A stretch of DNA of 64,000 nt from Erythrophleum ivorense (GCA_026724425.1 JAIUCV010000003.1:62239088-62303087); one strand, 5' to 3'. Shown: positions 37,263 through 52,000, counted from the first letter of the stretch. A program made the numbers and translations. The notes: generated from the letters alone by a model not told the origin.

Positions 37263-40198
37263 TCTCTACACCTTTCATTATATTTCAATTTAATTAAATA
37301 CATTCAAACTATTAGTCTTACTAATGACTATGAAGTTCACATTATATCTCATATAATACTTTTTAAAAATATATAATATATATTAATAATAAGACCCAAC
37401 GAGGAGTAGATGACCCACCTTTAAAAGCATTGCCAAAGGAAAAATCTATTCCCTTAAACATCATACCAAATATCTCATATTACTCAATGTAAGATTTAAA
37501 TTTTTAAATATTATAAATAATACACTAAGTATCTTATACCACTTAATGTGAAACTTAGATTTTCATAACGTAATCAGAAAGGAAGAAATACTCTTTTTAA
37601 GTGTCATGCCATGCATAAATAATTTTAAAAAATTATTATAGAAATCCAAATTTAATTAAATAAGTGATTTAAAAATATATTAAACAAAAAATCACAAATT
37701 AATTTATATAAATAAATCTTCTCATAGAAATAAAATACTTTAATAGAAGTATTTGACAACAAAATAATGATTTACTACTCTTATCACTTTACTTATAAAA
37801 ACTACATTACTTTTTTAAATAATGTAAATAAATACAATATCATAAAAAAAATAAATAGTAATAATAATGATATTAAAAATAAAAATAATTCAAAGATATC
37901 TATACATACATATATTATAATTATGACTTAATTAAAATAAATCAATTTTAAGAAAATTATATAAGAAAAATTAGAATAATATAGATAATATAAATAATAA
38001 ATAAATAATAAAATTTAAAAATAAAGATAATTATAATATATATCATAATTACTAATTAATTAGGAATAAATCAATTTTAAGAAAAAAATAGAATAGAAAA
38101 TATATTATGTAAAATAACTAAAGGAGAAAATTCAAATAAAAGTTCGTAGTATTAGAAAAAATATATATCAAATGTTTTATTATCATCTACATTTTGCATT
38201 TACGAGAACATTTTCATATTACATATTCATAAATGTTACCATTATTTATCAAATATTTTGTAATTTAAGATTTTTAAAAGTTTAAGATTTGCTTTCCCAT
38301 GATAGTAGAATAAGAATTATGTAAAATGATATTTGAGACCAGAAAAATATAAGAGATAAATGAAAAATGTCATTTTACTATTTATACACTCGCTAATAAG
38401 GATTAATAGTATAGGCTCTTTTTATTGACTCAAAACACAACTTCAATTGATATGATATCCTTAATAATAGATAAAATCACATTGAACATAAATTTATCTA
38501 TAATTATCATATTGATACTCTATAATACTAATTTGAAGAACTATAAGTTATAATAACTAAAGCCCAAAATTTACTCTAAATTCTCTATCATTATTACTAA
38601 TCATAAATCTATTTTTTTAAAAAAATAATCTTTCATAATTTAAATTGAGTTTAGAAAATTACCCTATGGAGTAAGGACTTGGAGAATAGATATGTTAATT
38701 TTGCATTTGAAAGCTTAGAACCAAAAACTCCAAATTCTAAGCTTTATCAATGGTCAAATTTGAAAGAAGAAAGATTTAAAAGTTGCAATCAACAAAGATA
38801 TAAATAAAGCAATCACAACACTATTCTCTCTTGGAAAGGGAAGACGCTACAATTTTGGATGAAAGAAGGATGCTATTGTGAGTTCATGTGTAGTAATCTG
38901 CACTTTGGTTGAAAGAATAATATTAGTTAAGCTTTGTACTTAATAGATAAAAAGTGTAATGCGCCGTTAAGAGAGAAAGAAAGAAGAAAGAAGAAAAAAG
39001 AAATTACGCTTTCTCCTATTTGAATCAAAACAAGATATAAAAAAAATAATTTTTAGGCTCAAGTATTTAAACGAAATCTTATAAATATTTGAGTTGAATA
39101 AAAACAATCTATTTGAAGACTTTGATATAAATAATTACGAATCACAAAGTTGAGTGCTTGGCAACAAGTTATTATAAGTGAATTAATGATATGAGAGTCT
39201 CAAATAATCTATGGAAAGTGTTATTGAACATGTGCCGTCAATATTGCACCAAAAAATAAACAAAAAAATTGCCAGCTCACACAAGCAAAACAAAACTATT
39301 AAAGCAGGAGAGAAAAAAAAAAAAGCACACAAGAATGAAACCAAAACTGAGCAAGAAAAAGGAAACTGTTACAATATATATACTTTGCGTTTATTGAAAA
39401 CTTAGTCATTTTAATTATTTAATAATATCCATAAACTCCAGCAAGTCAAACGAAGATAACAATTTTCGTCTGACCAAAAGAAATGAACATATCAATTCTA
39501 CGATTCCCCCATCTACAGGTTTAGTTGACTCATTCAAAAAGTTATGTCATATCCATTACTTCGGTTCATATTATTGGCAGTAGGAAAAGTGTAGTACTAA
39601 AGTAAAGCTTTAATATCTATCATAATTATTGTCCAGGTTGTGCTTGATATATCCATCACGCAAGAGTGTATATTATTTATGAAGATTTTGGTCATTTGTA
39701 GGAATATATATAGGTTCGACCGTATGTATTATCATTGCATACTAATATCAATTTATCTAAGATAAGTTCTTTTTTATCTTTTTCCTTGGTATATTGTGCC
39801 TAGTGTTTAGGTCAATTTGAATGTAATTCAACTAATTTACCTCCTGATTTGATCAAAGATAAATCATGCACATCAACATTAATTAGAGGATTTACAAGAA
39901 AATACGGGATAACTTACATATGTGCTTGAGCAAAATTTGCTAAATCTTTTTAATTAGTACTGCTATCAATACTTGTCAAGGAAACTACTAGATATAAAAT
40001 ATTTATCAATATCATTGGTATATTCATGGATGCTATATAATTTTCCCTTCAATATATTTTTTGACATTATATTAAAACATCACTAATATAATATTATGTA
40101 ATTAACATCAGTCACATTCTCTTAATTATCTCAAATATTAGATTTTCTTTTTATACTGGAATAGGCTACATTATAGAGTAGGTCTTGTTTTATCTTAC

Positions 40199-40986
40199 TA
40201 TATATATATATATATATATATGCTTGCTTTATTTGAAGTGATCATAGATGATATGTTGTTCTTTAGCAAAAGTTAAACTTTCAGGTCCTAACACTAATTA
40301 AGATATATAGCATACCCATGTGATATAATGATATAATAGCGAAGGCCACCTGAAAATTGAGATTGCTATTACTTTTCCTCGTATACTCTAAGAAGAAAAT
40401 ACACCATTTTTCATTTTTAAGCAACTTTTTAAGCTCTCTCATTAGTTATTACATATATGCATATATAACTCTCCTCCAAATATCCATCTTGTATTGGACT
40501 CGAACTAGCTCAAAACCACAAGTGTTTATCCATATATTTGTTCTCTACTCACGATGATCACTACTTTTTCCTTAGCCTATATATATATATATATATATAT
40601 ATATAGCTCATTATCAAAATCATCAAAAAAACTGTTGGTGTACCTTATATAACTATATATATATCTAGGGTTTTCATTTAGTTTATACTTTAACTTCGTA
40701 AACCTCATTACTTCAATGCTTCTTCTTCATACCCAGAATACATAACTTTTCTCCACTTCATCAAAATGCATAGTGGGATTAAAATAAGCAGTGATTGCAT
40801 ATATTTCAAAGTCAAAAAACCTTGCATGGATGAGATTAAGAGAGATAAGAAAAATGGGAAATATCTTCCATAATTATAGTGTTTGAACTTTGAAACAAAA
40901 GGACAATCATATATATATATAGTCATTTATTAGAGTCAGATGGGGTGGCACTAGCTAGAATGTCGATATATATATATATATATATA
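40199..40986. repeat. Three (TA)n microsatellites
   Basis: TA runs at 40199-40221, 40579-40606 and 40967-40986, in non-coding sequence. Confidence 0.9.
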
Positions 40987-42533
40987 ATCAGTAGAGGAAG
41001 GGGCTGGGCATATATGATGGATCGGTGGAGTTTGGTAATGCAATAATGGCAGTCATAGTTAGTTATAGTCATCACTCATCGGTGATTCCTCTTCTGTGCT
41101 GTGTCTGCATGTCTAACTACGTAGCCCCACACAAACTTATTAAGCCATACGATCTTAGGAACCACCTTATCCCAACCCCACCACTCTCCTCTCACCCATG
41201 CATGTCAGAAGAATCTGATCACCCCAAGAAACTTTTAGATACACTCAGAGACCTGTCAGATACTAAATCCAATGACCCGTGGGTTGTGAGATTTTTATGA
41301 CGGTAGACTATTGTCTCTTTAATTAAAAACACTCATTGAGACTAGTATATACAAATTTTACTAACACATTGTGTGATATTTATATTTTTACTGTAATATA
41401 AAAGATAAGTTATAATTATATTTATTTTGATCAAAATATTGTTATATCTATTATTCACACAATATAATAATTATTAAATATATATTTGATTAATGTAAAA
41501 TAATCAATTTTCTAAATTTAACAAATTATAAAATCATTTGATAAAAAAATAATTAAAAACAAACAATATATTCACAAATTTTATTTTTGAATTTAACTAA
41601 ATTATAAATAATAATTTAATATCAAGAATAAAATTTGTATTAAATATATTATAATAAACATAAACATTGCTGTAAATTTAATTAAATTTATTGTTTTCAA
41701 CCAAAATAAATAATGTTAAAAATAAAATTTCAAGAAAATATTTTTTAAAAAATTAATATTATTGTTGAAAATTTTTTGGCCATATTTTGACTTCAAGAAA
41801 ATAAATAAATATTTTAAAAATAAATAAAAAATTATATAATTTAAACATCTAAAAAAATTGGTATCATTCTATGGTTCACTTTATTTGTCTTGGATGACAT
41901 TACATATATGACTAGGGATACTTAACTTACCGAGATGAACATGCAAGCGTTTTAAGGAGACACTAACAGAGACCTGTCAGACAGTAATGTACTGCTAAAG
42001 TGGTAGGACAAGTGTGCAGAAACTTGAAACCTGCAGAACATGAAGAAGAGAGGAATTTGGAGGCATCTGTCTTTTTTGGTAGTTAGTTGAAGAAGGTCAG
42101 TTCTGGGTTTGGCAATGGAGATAGATTTGGTAGCTTTGATTTCATAAAATAATTCAAAATTTTCAGTGAAGTGAAGTGAGCTTAGGCTGCATTTGGTAGC
42201 ATCATAAAAAGGGAAAGAACAAATTGTTTTTCGCAATATCTATTTTATTTTTATCATTATTATTTAATATTATTTATTAATTATTATTTAATTATTAAAA
42301 ATAAATATATTAAAATTATTTTTTATTTTTATATCTAAATTTTTAGGTGTTAAATAAATCCTTAGTAAGTGGCGGGTGTGTCGTTGAGAAAATAAGAAAG
42401 GACAAAAAGCAGACGAGGGTGGAAACAAAAGCAGGAGGTGACTGGACAGGCAATGGAGGGTCCATAATGAAAGCGCTGGATCAATCCATTAATGGGGTCT
42501 TTGGATGATTGGATCAAAATCAAAGCAGTGACT

Positions 42534-42580
42534 GGTCAAGCATTTGACCATCTCACTCCCTGACCAGATTTTGACCATCT
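42534..42580 (+). promoter_or_regulatory. Cluster of W-box cores without an adjacent gene
   Basis: GGTCAA at 42534-42539 (TTGACC on the other strand), and TTTGACCATCT at 42543-42553 and again at 42570-42580, 27 bases apart. W-boxes bind WRKY factors. No gene is seen within several kb, so the role is unknown. Confidence 0.3.
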
Positions 42581-44041
42581 GACTCTGCATTTATTGATTT
42601 TTTAGGGTTTAAAATGACTTTCCAACCAACTTCTTATTTGTTGGTTTTGGTATTATTGAAAATCTTTTTTTTTTCTTTCAAGAAAAACCCAAATTTTTTT
42701 ACGTAATATATTACTGAGAGTTCTTAGAGTTCCTACTCTTCAAGAGGCTGGAATTGTTAAATTAAATTATATTTGATATTATTTATATTTCAAAAATATT
42801 ATTTAATTCTCTTAACATTTGATATATATTATAAAAGAAAATATTTTGTTAATTTATATTCAGTTAATAAAATTAATTTTTGTACTTGATATTGTGATTT
42901 TATTCTTAATATGATAATAAAAATAGTTACATTAATATTAAACTCTAATTTAAAATTAAATTTTTAATATGATAGTAAACACATTAATTTTTTTTAAAAG
43001 AATGGATATTGTATGAAAAATTAATTTTATTCAAAGAAAATAAATTAAAACAGAAATTTTTGCAATATATATCAAATGCCAATAAACCAAATGATATTTT
43101 TGAAACAAAAGAGATAACAAGTATAATTCAGTGAAAAGTTAATGTAATTTACTAATTCTTTTTATTATTGAATGGATTTCTAGATTCTCAATTCATTTAT
43201 TTTTTAAGTAATTTAAGTGAGAATTTCAAAGTTCCTCTATATAAAGAAAAAAAAAACTTAAATTTTTAAAAAGTAAAGCTGTTGCATTAACATTTTCTTT
43301 GATAAATATATACACTAGATAATTATTAAAAGACATATAAATATGTCGAATGCATATTTTAAAACTCACTCTGGCTATGTTTACAATGTATTTTTGTGCA
43401 ACTTCTTAGTCGGTGTTTATACGTATGATTCAAAGATTTTCACCGTATCAAAATTGTCATTTTTCAGTTGTTGATTCCCGTCAATGAATGATTCAAGCCT
43501 CCACAGGAAAAATGTCATACTTAAACGAGAATCAGAATCTCTCAAGAACAAACTATTTTCTCTCTGTCTTTCTTTCTCATTTGGTTCCACACAGTGTGGG
43601 TCTTGTTATATAGGACCATAATTAATATGAGGGCAAGCATCTCGTGATTCTCTTAACGAGCTTCATATGGTCCAACTTGACCATCATCATGTTTCTGCTT
43701 TGACTGATTGCTCTCTTCTTTGTTCTATCTGTCATACTACAACAAGGTTCGTTAAATGCAATAAAATAGAGAGGCACAGCTAAACTTGTCACTTTATATA
43801 TGTTTGCTCATCAAATGTGGTCAGAAATATACATACACACACACATATATATACATATATTCAAACTTAAAGAAAGTATCTTTTGATTGTCATTTTCTTT
43901 TCAAGTTTATACAGTGATGCTTCATATATGTAGTTTTCCAAAACATGCTGAAAAATGAATAAAAGTGTTAATTTTATACTTTAGTAATGTAATTTTCAAC
44001 ATTTGATGTAAGAATCTGAATTAAGTTATGAACAGATACAT

Positions 44042-44062
44042 TATATATATATATATATATAT
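44042..44062. repeat. (TA)n microsatellite
   Basis: About ten TA units in intergenic DNA. Confidence 0.9.
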
Positions 44063-46033
44063 AACATATTTAGATGTCTACTTATACACACTCACATATG
44101 GTTAAATTTTTTTTTTTTTGATGTAAAATTGTATGATGAAATTGGAAGAAAAAATAAAATAAAAAGAAATAATTTATTTATTTATTTAGGTGTGGCAGAT
44201 AAAGTAAATGCATGATGGGAATGTAGCGGTGGTGTGAGTCAGAAGACCAGTTTTATTATGTTGTACTCTTTTTCTGTAGCGGTGCTATTTAATTCTCATT
44301 TAATGCCTCCTTTCCAATTTGACTCTCTTTGGGAGTGTTTCCTTGTGCTTCAGCATAAACATGGTATTTTAATTTGATCAATGAATGATATTATTAAATA
44401 TTACATAAAACATTATTAAAAAATAACTCAATTATTAAGGGAATATCCCTTTTTTTAATTAAAATGTGTTTTTTATCCTTATGAAAAATACTTTTAGAAT
44501 AAAATTCTAATTGCACTAAGCCCGGCAACATGCTTGATTGCAATACAAATATTGTTTATTGGGCACATAATTGATATATCGTAAGTATTGTAGATTTTTG
44601 TACATAAAAATACAAAAAAGAGAGTGTTGAGGACAAGGTGAAAGAAATTGAGACTCATTATTGTCCAAGAGAATTTTTTTTTTCACAAAAAAAAGTAATT
44701 ACATGAGCAAACTGTTTTTGTTGATACGCACAGACACTCACATTACACTTTTTTTATTAAATTTATACATGATTTAATTTGTTTTAAAATGATATAGTTT
44801 TAACGATAATAACAAACTTAAGTACAAGTTTTTTAAATATTTATTATGATGTTATTAAATAGAATTATTGCAAGTAGAATTTTTTTAAGAAAATAATGAT
44901 ATAATATTGTGTCGTAAAAAGTATGTTTTTATTGAAAAATTTTAAAAACAAACATTTAGGGAATTGCATATCAATCTTTTTATAGAAAAAAATTAAATTA
45001 AAATATGTTAAGTTGAATTCCCCAAACTCTAAAACATTTAAAAAAAAAAAATCTGCGTGCTTATGTTTGATAGAAATGAATCTTATGATATTCCAAATAT
45101 ATCACTACTCGATTGAGCCCAAAATTTGAAAGGTCAAGTGTGAGATGAATGAAAAAAAAAGTAAAAAAAAAAAAAAAGAGCCAACTATTAATCCACCATT
45201 AAGCCCTCGGGCGGTCAGGCCCATTTATCATGGGTTACAGTCCAATTATCTCCAACCAATTGGGCCTATACTGAAATGAAAAAGAAACTAGAACACAATC
45301 TTGGTTGTAATTTCACCAAAAGAAAAGTTCAAAATATACTTTGAGTTATTCCATAAAAATAGATTATTGTCAATTTTATTTTAATATTATTATTTTATGT
45401 GTCACCCCAAAACTTTATGATAATTGATGTGACAAACTTTTGTTTGTCTTTAATGTAAGTAATAGTGTCTTGTTAAAGAATTATAAAGTGGTATAGAGTG
45501 GCATACGATGTAATGGCAATAAGAATGAAATAGACCTCCAAAAAAAAATTTCTATTTCTTGGAATAAAGAGTTGAGAGACTTATATTTTAATTTTGAAAG
45601 TTTAAGGATTTATTTACAAGCCATTCAAAGTTTAAGAAAAATTTTATTTCTTTTTTCTTTTTGCTAATTATTCTCTACCAATGCCACTCTTTTAAAAAAA
45701 ATTGATAAAATAAAAACTTTTCCACTATCATACTTATTTTAGTAAAATTTTATTGACTTCCTGCACTTATTTTAAATATAACAAGTACATGTAAGACAGC
45801 AGAGTATGAATTACATATTTAAAAAATAGTATGTCAATTTACCAAATACTAACTTAAGTTTGTGATGTTTTTCAATTAGATTGATCATTATATATAAGGA
45901 AGCTTTCTCTGTTTTGCAAATTTTTTGGTGCAAATTATTGCTGCAAGTTTTGTTTCATGCCTTCCAGTTCGGCTGACAAATCATTGTCTAAATAATAAAT
46001 TTTTAAGCTAATATACTAAGTTAAAAATAAGAA

Positions 46034-46446
46034 TAAATTAATGATTTAACCTGACATCAGTATTTTTTTCCCTTAGTTTTATCTTTTAAAAATAAAATCT
46101 TTCAATTCAACTTATAAAATATCATTCTCATATTAATTTGATTTTATTCCCTTGATTTTTTTCAATTAAAATAATTCCTTCGTAAGTTAAAAAATGAGAT
46201 TTTATATGATCGTTAAATAATAATATGATCTTGCTTAAACATTTTCGTTTCCTAAAACAATATTACTTTGTATCAAGGTTATATTTTAGTATATAGAAAT
46301 TCCAAAAATATTTTTCAAAGAAACTATTTTGTCTAAATAAAATATTTAAAAGATTAAATTAAAAAAAATTTACTTTTAAAGATTCAAATGAAGAGGAAAA
46401 TAATTTTTAATGATTAAATTAAAAAAATTAAGTATTAAATCATTAG
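46034..46446. mobile_element. Foldback/MITE-like element, copy 3
   Basis: Begins TAAATTAATGATTTAAC and ends TATTAAATCATTAGT, matching the ends of the copies at 4.2 and 24.4 kb. About 413 bases, non-coding. It includes GATTAAATT and TCTTTCAATT phrases and the internal TTTTCGTTTCCTAAAACAAT. Confidence 0.55.
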
Positions 46447-46595
46447 TCCATTTCGTAGCCAAAATTTAGACAAAATCAATCACACAAAGTGACATGTGAT
46501 GGCATATCATCATCATCATTTGCCATGTTTGCAGATAAGGCAGAGAATTCTTGTGTAAACTTGCACTCATTTTGATGATCCACAGCCAATAAGTA

Positions 46596-46598
<3 letters not shown>

Positions 46599-46632
<34 letters not shown>

Positions 46633-47022
46633 CTGCTTTATTAAATTTTTGTTGATTCTTTTGGTAAGAGGAATATATCAAATTTTTTCTTAAAAGACTG
46701 AACTTTTGAAGGGAAAGTCATTTTTGGAACAACACTGTATGTTATTTGTAAATGAAGGGAATGAATAAAAATTTTAAAATTTAGAGACTAAAGTAAACAC
46801 ATACTAAAATTGCTTTTAAGAATTTAATAATATTTTATACAATCAAAGGTTTTTAAGAGAAAGATAGCAACAGCTTTCCATTCAATTGCAGTTCGGTCTT
46901 CAATCTTTGATCCAAATACAAGGTTGTTCAAACCATGATAAAAATAATTTATAGAAAAAATCTTTAAAAGATTCAATTGTATGGTGCTTAGTTATGCATA
47001 TATATATATATATATATATATA
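46599..47022. repeat. Two (TA)n microsatellites
   Basis: TA runs at 46599-46627 and 46997-47022. They flank the dispersed repeat copy at 46831-46945. Confidence 0.9.
46831..46945. repeat. Dispersed copy of the 48.7-kb repeat
   Basis: Shares TTTATACAATCA, GAAAGATAGCAA-AGCTTTCC, TTCAATTGCAGTTC and GATCCAAATACAAGGT with 48681-48870 in the same order and orientation. Probably a remnant of a local duplication of the receptor-kinase 3' flank. Confidence 0.7.
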
Positions 47023-48671
47023 ATCATGTATTATTATAATTAAAAAACATAACAAGGAACATTTAAAACAAAATGCATCACAATGTTGTCCTACTTAATT
47101 AGCTAGTTTCAAGTTTAGACGGGACAAGAGTTACATATCAATGAAGTTTCATACAATGTATATGATACAAATAAAATTTTCAACGATAGATCACTGGAGA
47201 CACTTAAGGGCAACCGAGCATGATTCAAAAGCCAATAAACATTCAGAATATAAAGAGAATACATTTACAGAAGAAATGAAAAATATGATTTTGAAAAAGA
47301 AAATAATCTTTGCATTTATACTTTAAAAAAGTAATAAAAAATATTAAATAATAACAACAAATATTGTACAAAAGTCACATGAAGGAATTATGTCTACGGA
47401 GCTCATAGCAAAGGAGTTGTTAAGTGTTGGGTTTATAATTGAAGTTAAACGTAATTTAGAGTTATCATTAATGTCCAAGCAATAATTTAAGTTAGTGGTG
47501 AAGGTAGGACTTTAGGTTAGGGGAACGAAGTTGACATGGTCTCTTTTGTAAATATGATTTTTGTATCTTATTTTGATTATTAAGATGATAGGTTCAAATT
47601 TTAATTTATTTTTTTAAGTTTAATTTGATGACAAATCTTTTAAATTATTTTCAATTAGTTATTGGTAAAAAAATAGATTTATGAGTTTAAAAAAATTATA
47701 TTTTTATACTATATTGATTAAATAAAATACTAGAAATTGAAATTATAAATTTAGTTCTTTACTTATCTATTAGCAATAGATAATAAAATTATAACATAAT
47801 CAATACTTTAATGAATTAGTAATTTAGGATTTAAGATTAAAGTAACTTAATTGAATTTTAAATTTTCAAATTGAGTTTGAAGATTACTTTAAAAAATTAA
47901 AAATTGAAGATTAAAGGTGTGAGTATTAAGCTTTGAAAATATACACACAAAGAAAAAAAACAGGTTGAAAGAAAATTTAAAAAAAATGGAAAAAAAGATC
48001 AGATGAGGGAGAAAAAGGACAATTGTAACAATAATAACATAACAATAAATTTTTTTAAGAGTTATAAATATAATACATATGTAATTTTAGTCTATTCAAG
48101 TTAAAATATTAAATAAAAAAAAAATTATATAATACATATGTAGATTTAATAAGTTCAATTTTTTAAGAAATATGAGCACATAATGTTAAAACTCAATATT
48201 ATGTACATAAAAATTTTGAAAACATGAGTCAAATGTGGTTCCGTCGAAGTGCATCTTTTTTTAAACTTAAAATAATTTATTTGATTATTAATTTTTTTCT
48301 TAAAAAATAAATACCAAGCCCAATTTTGTTTATGTATATTGTCTTCCTATCTTTTTCTAAGTATGTGGATGATGTGCCAGCTTTTATGAAAAAATAAAGA
48401 TAAGGGAAGGGAGAAGCAATTACTTATTTGTGTGAGTAAGGATATTTTGAAAAAAAAAAATAATAATAAAGGTTTTTTGGGATAAAAATTATATAATAAT
48501 ACATGTGTAAATTTATTAAATTCATATTAAAATGTCAAATAATTTTGAAGAACAACCAGCATGATAATAAGACTTAATATTATATACATAAAATTTTTGA
48601 AATAGCCTCTTATATACGTAGACGCCCCCCACCCCCCTAAAACAACAAACAAAAAACACAAACACACAAAA
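46946..48671. other. Intergenic with locally repeated AT-rich blocks
   Basis: Sequence at 48125-48225 (ATATAATACATATGTAGATTTA ... AATATTATGTACATAAAAATTTTG) recurs with about 75% similarity at 48487-48605, showing another local duplication next to the receptor-kinase gene. Confidence 0.5.
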
Positions 48672-48849
48672 TAAAATCATCTTTATACAATCACAGCTTT
48701 TAAAAAGAAAGAAAGATAGCAAAAGCTTTCCTTTCAATTGCAGTTCCATCTTCAACCACACACATTAAAATCATCTTCATACAATCACTGCTTTTAAAAA
48801 GAAAGAAAGATAGCAAAAGGTTTCCCTTCAATTGCAGTTCCATCTTCAA
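48672..48849. repeat. 94-base-period tandem duplication past the receptor-kinase 3' end
   Basis: Copies 48672-48755 and 48766-48849 are nearly identical (TAAAATCATCTT-ATACAATC ... GAAAGATAGCAAAAG ... CAATTGCAGTTCCATCTTCAA). A third, more diverged copy occurs at about 46831-46945, followed as here by GATCCAAATACAAGGT. Confidence 0.85.
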
Positions 48850-49022
48850 TCTCTGATCCAAATACAAGGTAGTTGAAACCATGCTGAGTCTTAAACTAAC
48901 AGCTATCTACATCTAATCAACCTTTCCTTTTTTTTTTTTTCCTCTTTTAGTTCTTCTTCTTCTTGGGCCAAACAGAACAATACATAGTAAGCTGCTTTCA
49001 AGTTTAAACATGAAAAGAAGAC

Positions 49023-52000
49023 TTACATAGGCTCAATCTTTGGATTTGGAAGCACCGCACCCGCATCAAGGGACTCATTGCTGTAAGGATGGTGAGAACT
49101 CCCTTTACTAACATACTCATAACTGGACGAAGTGGATGCTGATTCTGCGTTGGGGTTAACACCAGCTGACTGCAACAAGCTTTCAATCTCTTTTACCACA
49201 TCACTCATTGCAGGCCTGTCAACACCTGACTCCTCCACACACTTCATTGCAAGATTTACAAACTTCTCAAAACCACTGACTGTTGACCCTATGTCCATGG
49301 TTGGATCAATGAATTCATAAAGACCATATAAGTTTTTCGTCTTATCGATTGCGTTCCTAACCTCTTTCACGATATATTTCCCTCTTTCTATAGGCCTTCT
49401 TGCAGTTATCAGCTCCAACAATAGTACCCCAAAGCTGTAAACATCACTCTTCTCAGTCAATCGTTGAGACATATAATACTCTGGATCCAAATAGCCCTGA
49501 AACAAGAACAAATATCCTTTCTCATCAATGAAGTTGCACAACCATGTCTGTGATACAAATGAACTTTTCGACATTAGATGTTACTGCAGCCACTAGTACA
49601 TCTCCTTAGGCCGTCGGGCTGGGTTCAAAGCCCAGCAGATGTTCAAGTGTTGGTTTCAAGACCAAGGCTGAGCTCAAGTCAATGGGTAAAGTCTAAGCTT
49701 GGCCCTTGTTTATATGCATATAAATATAATTTTGCTTGAATTTAAAAAAGAACTTTTTAAGCAAAATTGACAATTTTTACAAAACAAATAGCATTTTTTA
49801 TCTAAAAATAATTTAAAAAAAATTCAATTCATAGTATTACTTTCACAAGGGTATTATTGTACAAGAGGTCATATTTTCGTCATGATTACTTCATTAGAAA
49901 AAAAAGGATGTGTGTGTGTGTGTGTGTGTGTAAAACATATAACGTATATTAATACAAAAGTTAGAGAGTAAATAATTAATGGACTATCTTGTTGTACGGC
50001 TTGGCTCAACTCAGGCAAAGGCCATTGGGCCTTCACTTGGGCTTAAATTCAAAATGATGTGTTTTTAATCTTTTTAATGTCTTCATACGAGTCGTGTAGT
50101 AAATACTGCTGGTAACTAATTGATGGTACTGGAGACAGTTACGAAGGATTTCAAATCCATTTCCTTCCATCATGTAAAACTCCTTCCACAAATGAAGTGC
50201 ATGCCTATTTTATATAAAGAATTTTAGCAAGTGTATTGTTGAGAGACTAAAGGCTATATAACAAGATACTACCAAGGCTCCAAATATTACTCTAAATTAT
50301 ATTGCATGATAACAACTTGGAATTCTTCAAGACAAGATGAAATTTTGTATGAATAATGATTTGATTACTACTTAAATTGGCTAATATTCTTGCATAATTT
50401 GATTCAATTTCTAAAGGAAGATGAAATTTTGTATGAATAATGATTTGATTACTACTTAAAACTATTCAACAGGCACACAATAAAATCACATTCTACCACC
50501 TCCATCCCTTACTTAAATAAGATGTCATCTTCTCATAAGTAATATGCTGCTTTCTTTAGTCTAAACAGTAATGATTCAAAAGATACTATACCGACCATTG
50601 TTCCTTTAACTTGAGTGGTAACATAATCTTTTTCACTATCAGCCATAGGCTTGGAGAGACCGAAATCAGCAACCTTTGCATTCAAGCGCTCATCCAACAA
50701 AATATTGTTTGATTTGATGTCCCTGTGTATGATAGGAGGGTTGGCGTGTTCATGAAGATAAGCCAAACCCCTGGCAGCACCAAGGGCAACTTTTAGTCTT
50801 CTAATCCAATCCAATCTAATTCCTGATTTCCCTACATAAATCATATTTATATTATCAGATACAAGAAATATGATCCATGCATATTAAAGATGCCCGAACA
50901 AGGATGTAAAGAAGTAAGGAAGCAATTGGTACACCAACGTCTTCACCCTAGTATTTTGTATGTCAAGAGGTATCTAATATGCGGTGTTTGGCCACAAGTA
51001 TTCAAGATGCCGAATGTCATTCAAAATATTAGGAGTTATAGGATGACACCATTTCGAAAACCATCTCACATCCTGGCACTTGCAGCTTCGTTAACTTTTA
51101 TAAAACACCAATTGTATCCTTTCTATAACAACTTTTCATTTAATACCAAATATGGGAATCTTAAATAATATGATATCTTATACATTGGCATTCCATACCA
51201 TTGGATCCAAGACACCAAGAAATGTGAGAATAACTGTGTACCAAAAGGCTCCTAAATTTCTCAGTGATGAGCAATTATCTTGTAATAAGTTGTCATTGGC
51301 TAGTGGGAAAAAAAATATCTTAGGAAACTGCATTTCCCATAAGGTAGAAGTAAAAGCAAATAGTTCAATTCAGCTGTAAAAAGACACCCAAATTAATAAT
51401 GCCTTTAGTGGCAAAGTACCTGAGATAGCATCCTTTAGAGTTCCATTTGGTACATACTCATAGATCAGCATTTGTTCTCCTCTCTGAAAGCAGAATCCTA
51501 TAAGACTAACAAGATTCTTATGGTGGACTCTTGATAGGAGTTCAATCTCAGATTTAAATTCGAGTGCTCCTTGCATAGATTCTTTTTGAGCTCGTTTTAT
51601 GGCTAACAGTTGCCCATTTGGAATAGTTCCCTTATATACCTGTTGACATGTACTTATTAGACTGTTGGTAATAGACTACTTTAACAAATACCAATATTAA
51701 TGACAACTCTACCACCAAAGGCCTGGCAATTGGCATGACGCAATTTCTTAATTGTGTCATTATACTTACAATTCTTTTTAAAAAATAATTCAAAAATATT
51801 TTTTCCAAATATTATAAGAAACAAGTTGTAAAAAGCATCTCCCGAGTACATCACATAAATAATTTCTCAAATAGTTGGAATTTAAAAATAAACTTGTTAA
51901 AAAAAAAAAGAAAGAAGAAGAAGCAATTCAGCTATTGGAAAAAACGGACAGGCGGATGAGTAAGAAAAATTTCTCAATCAGGTGTTTGGCTAAATGCCTA

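Larger units (their letters stand above)
35372..46033. other. Intergenic, no gene seen
   Basis: Ten kilobases of AT-rich spacer with the diverged tandem repeat (37055-37262), several (TA)n tracts and a W-box cluster at 42534-42580. Open frames at 41025-41300 and 41952-42236 lack recognisable domains. Confidence 0.55.

Noticed and set aside
41025..41300. 91-codon plus-strand frame
   Set aside because: No domain or start context; the composition shift is modest. Possibly promoter-like sequence.
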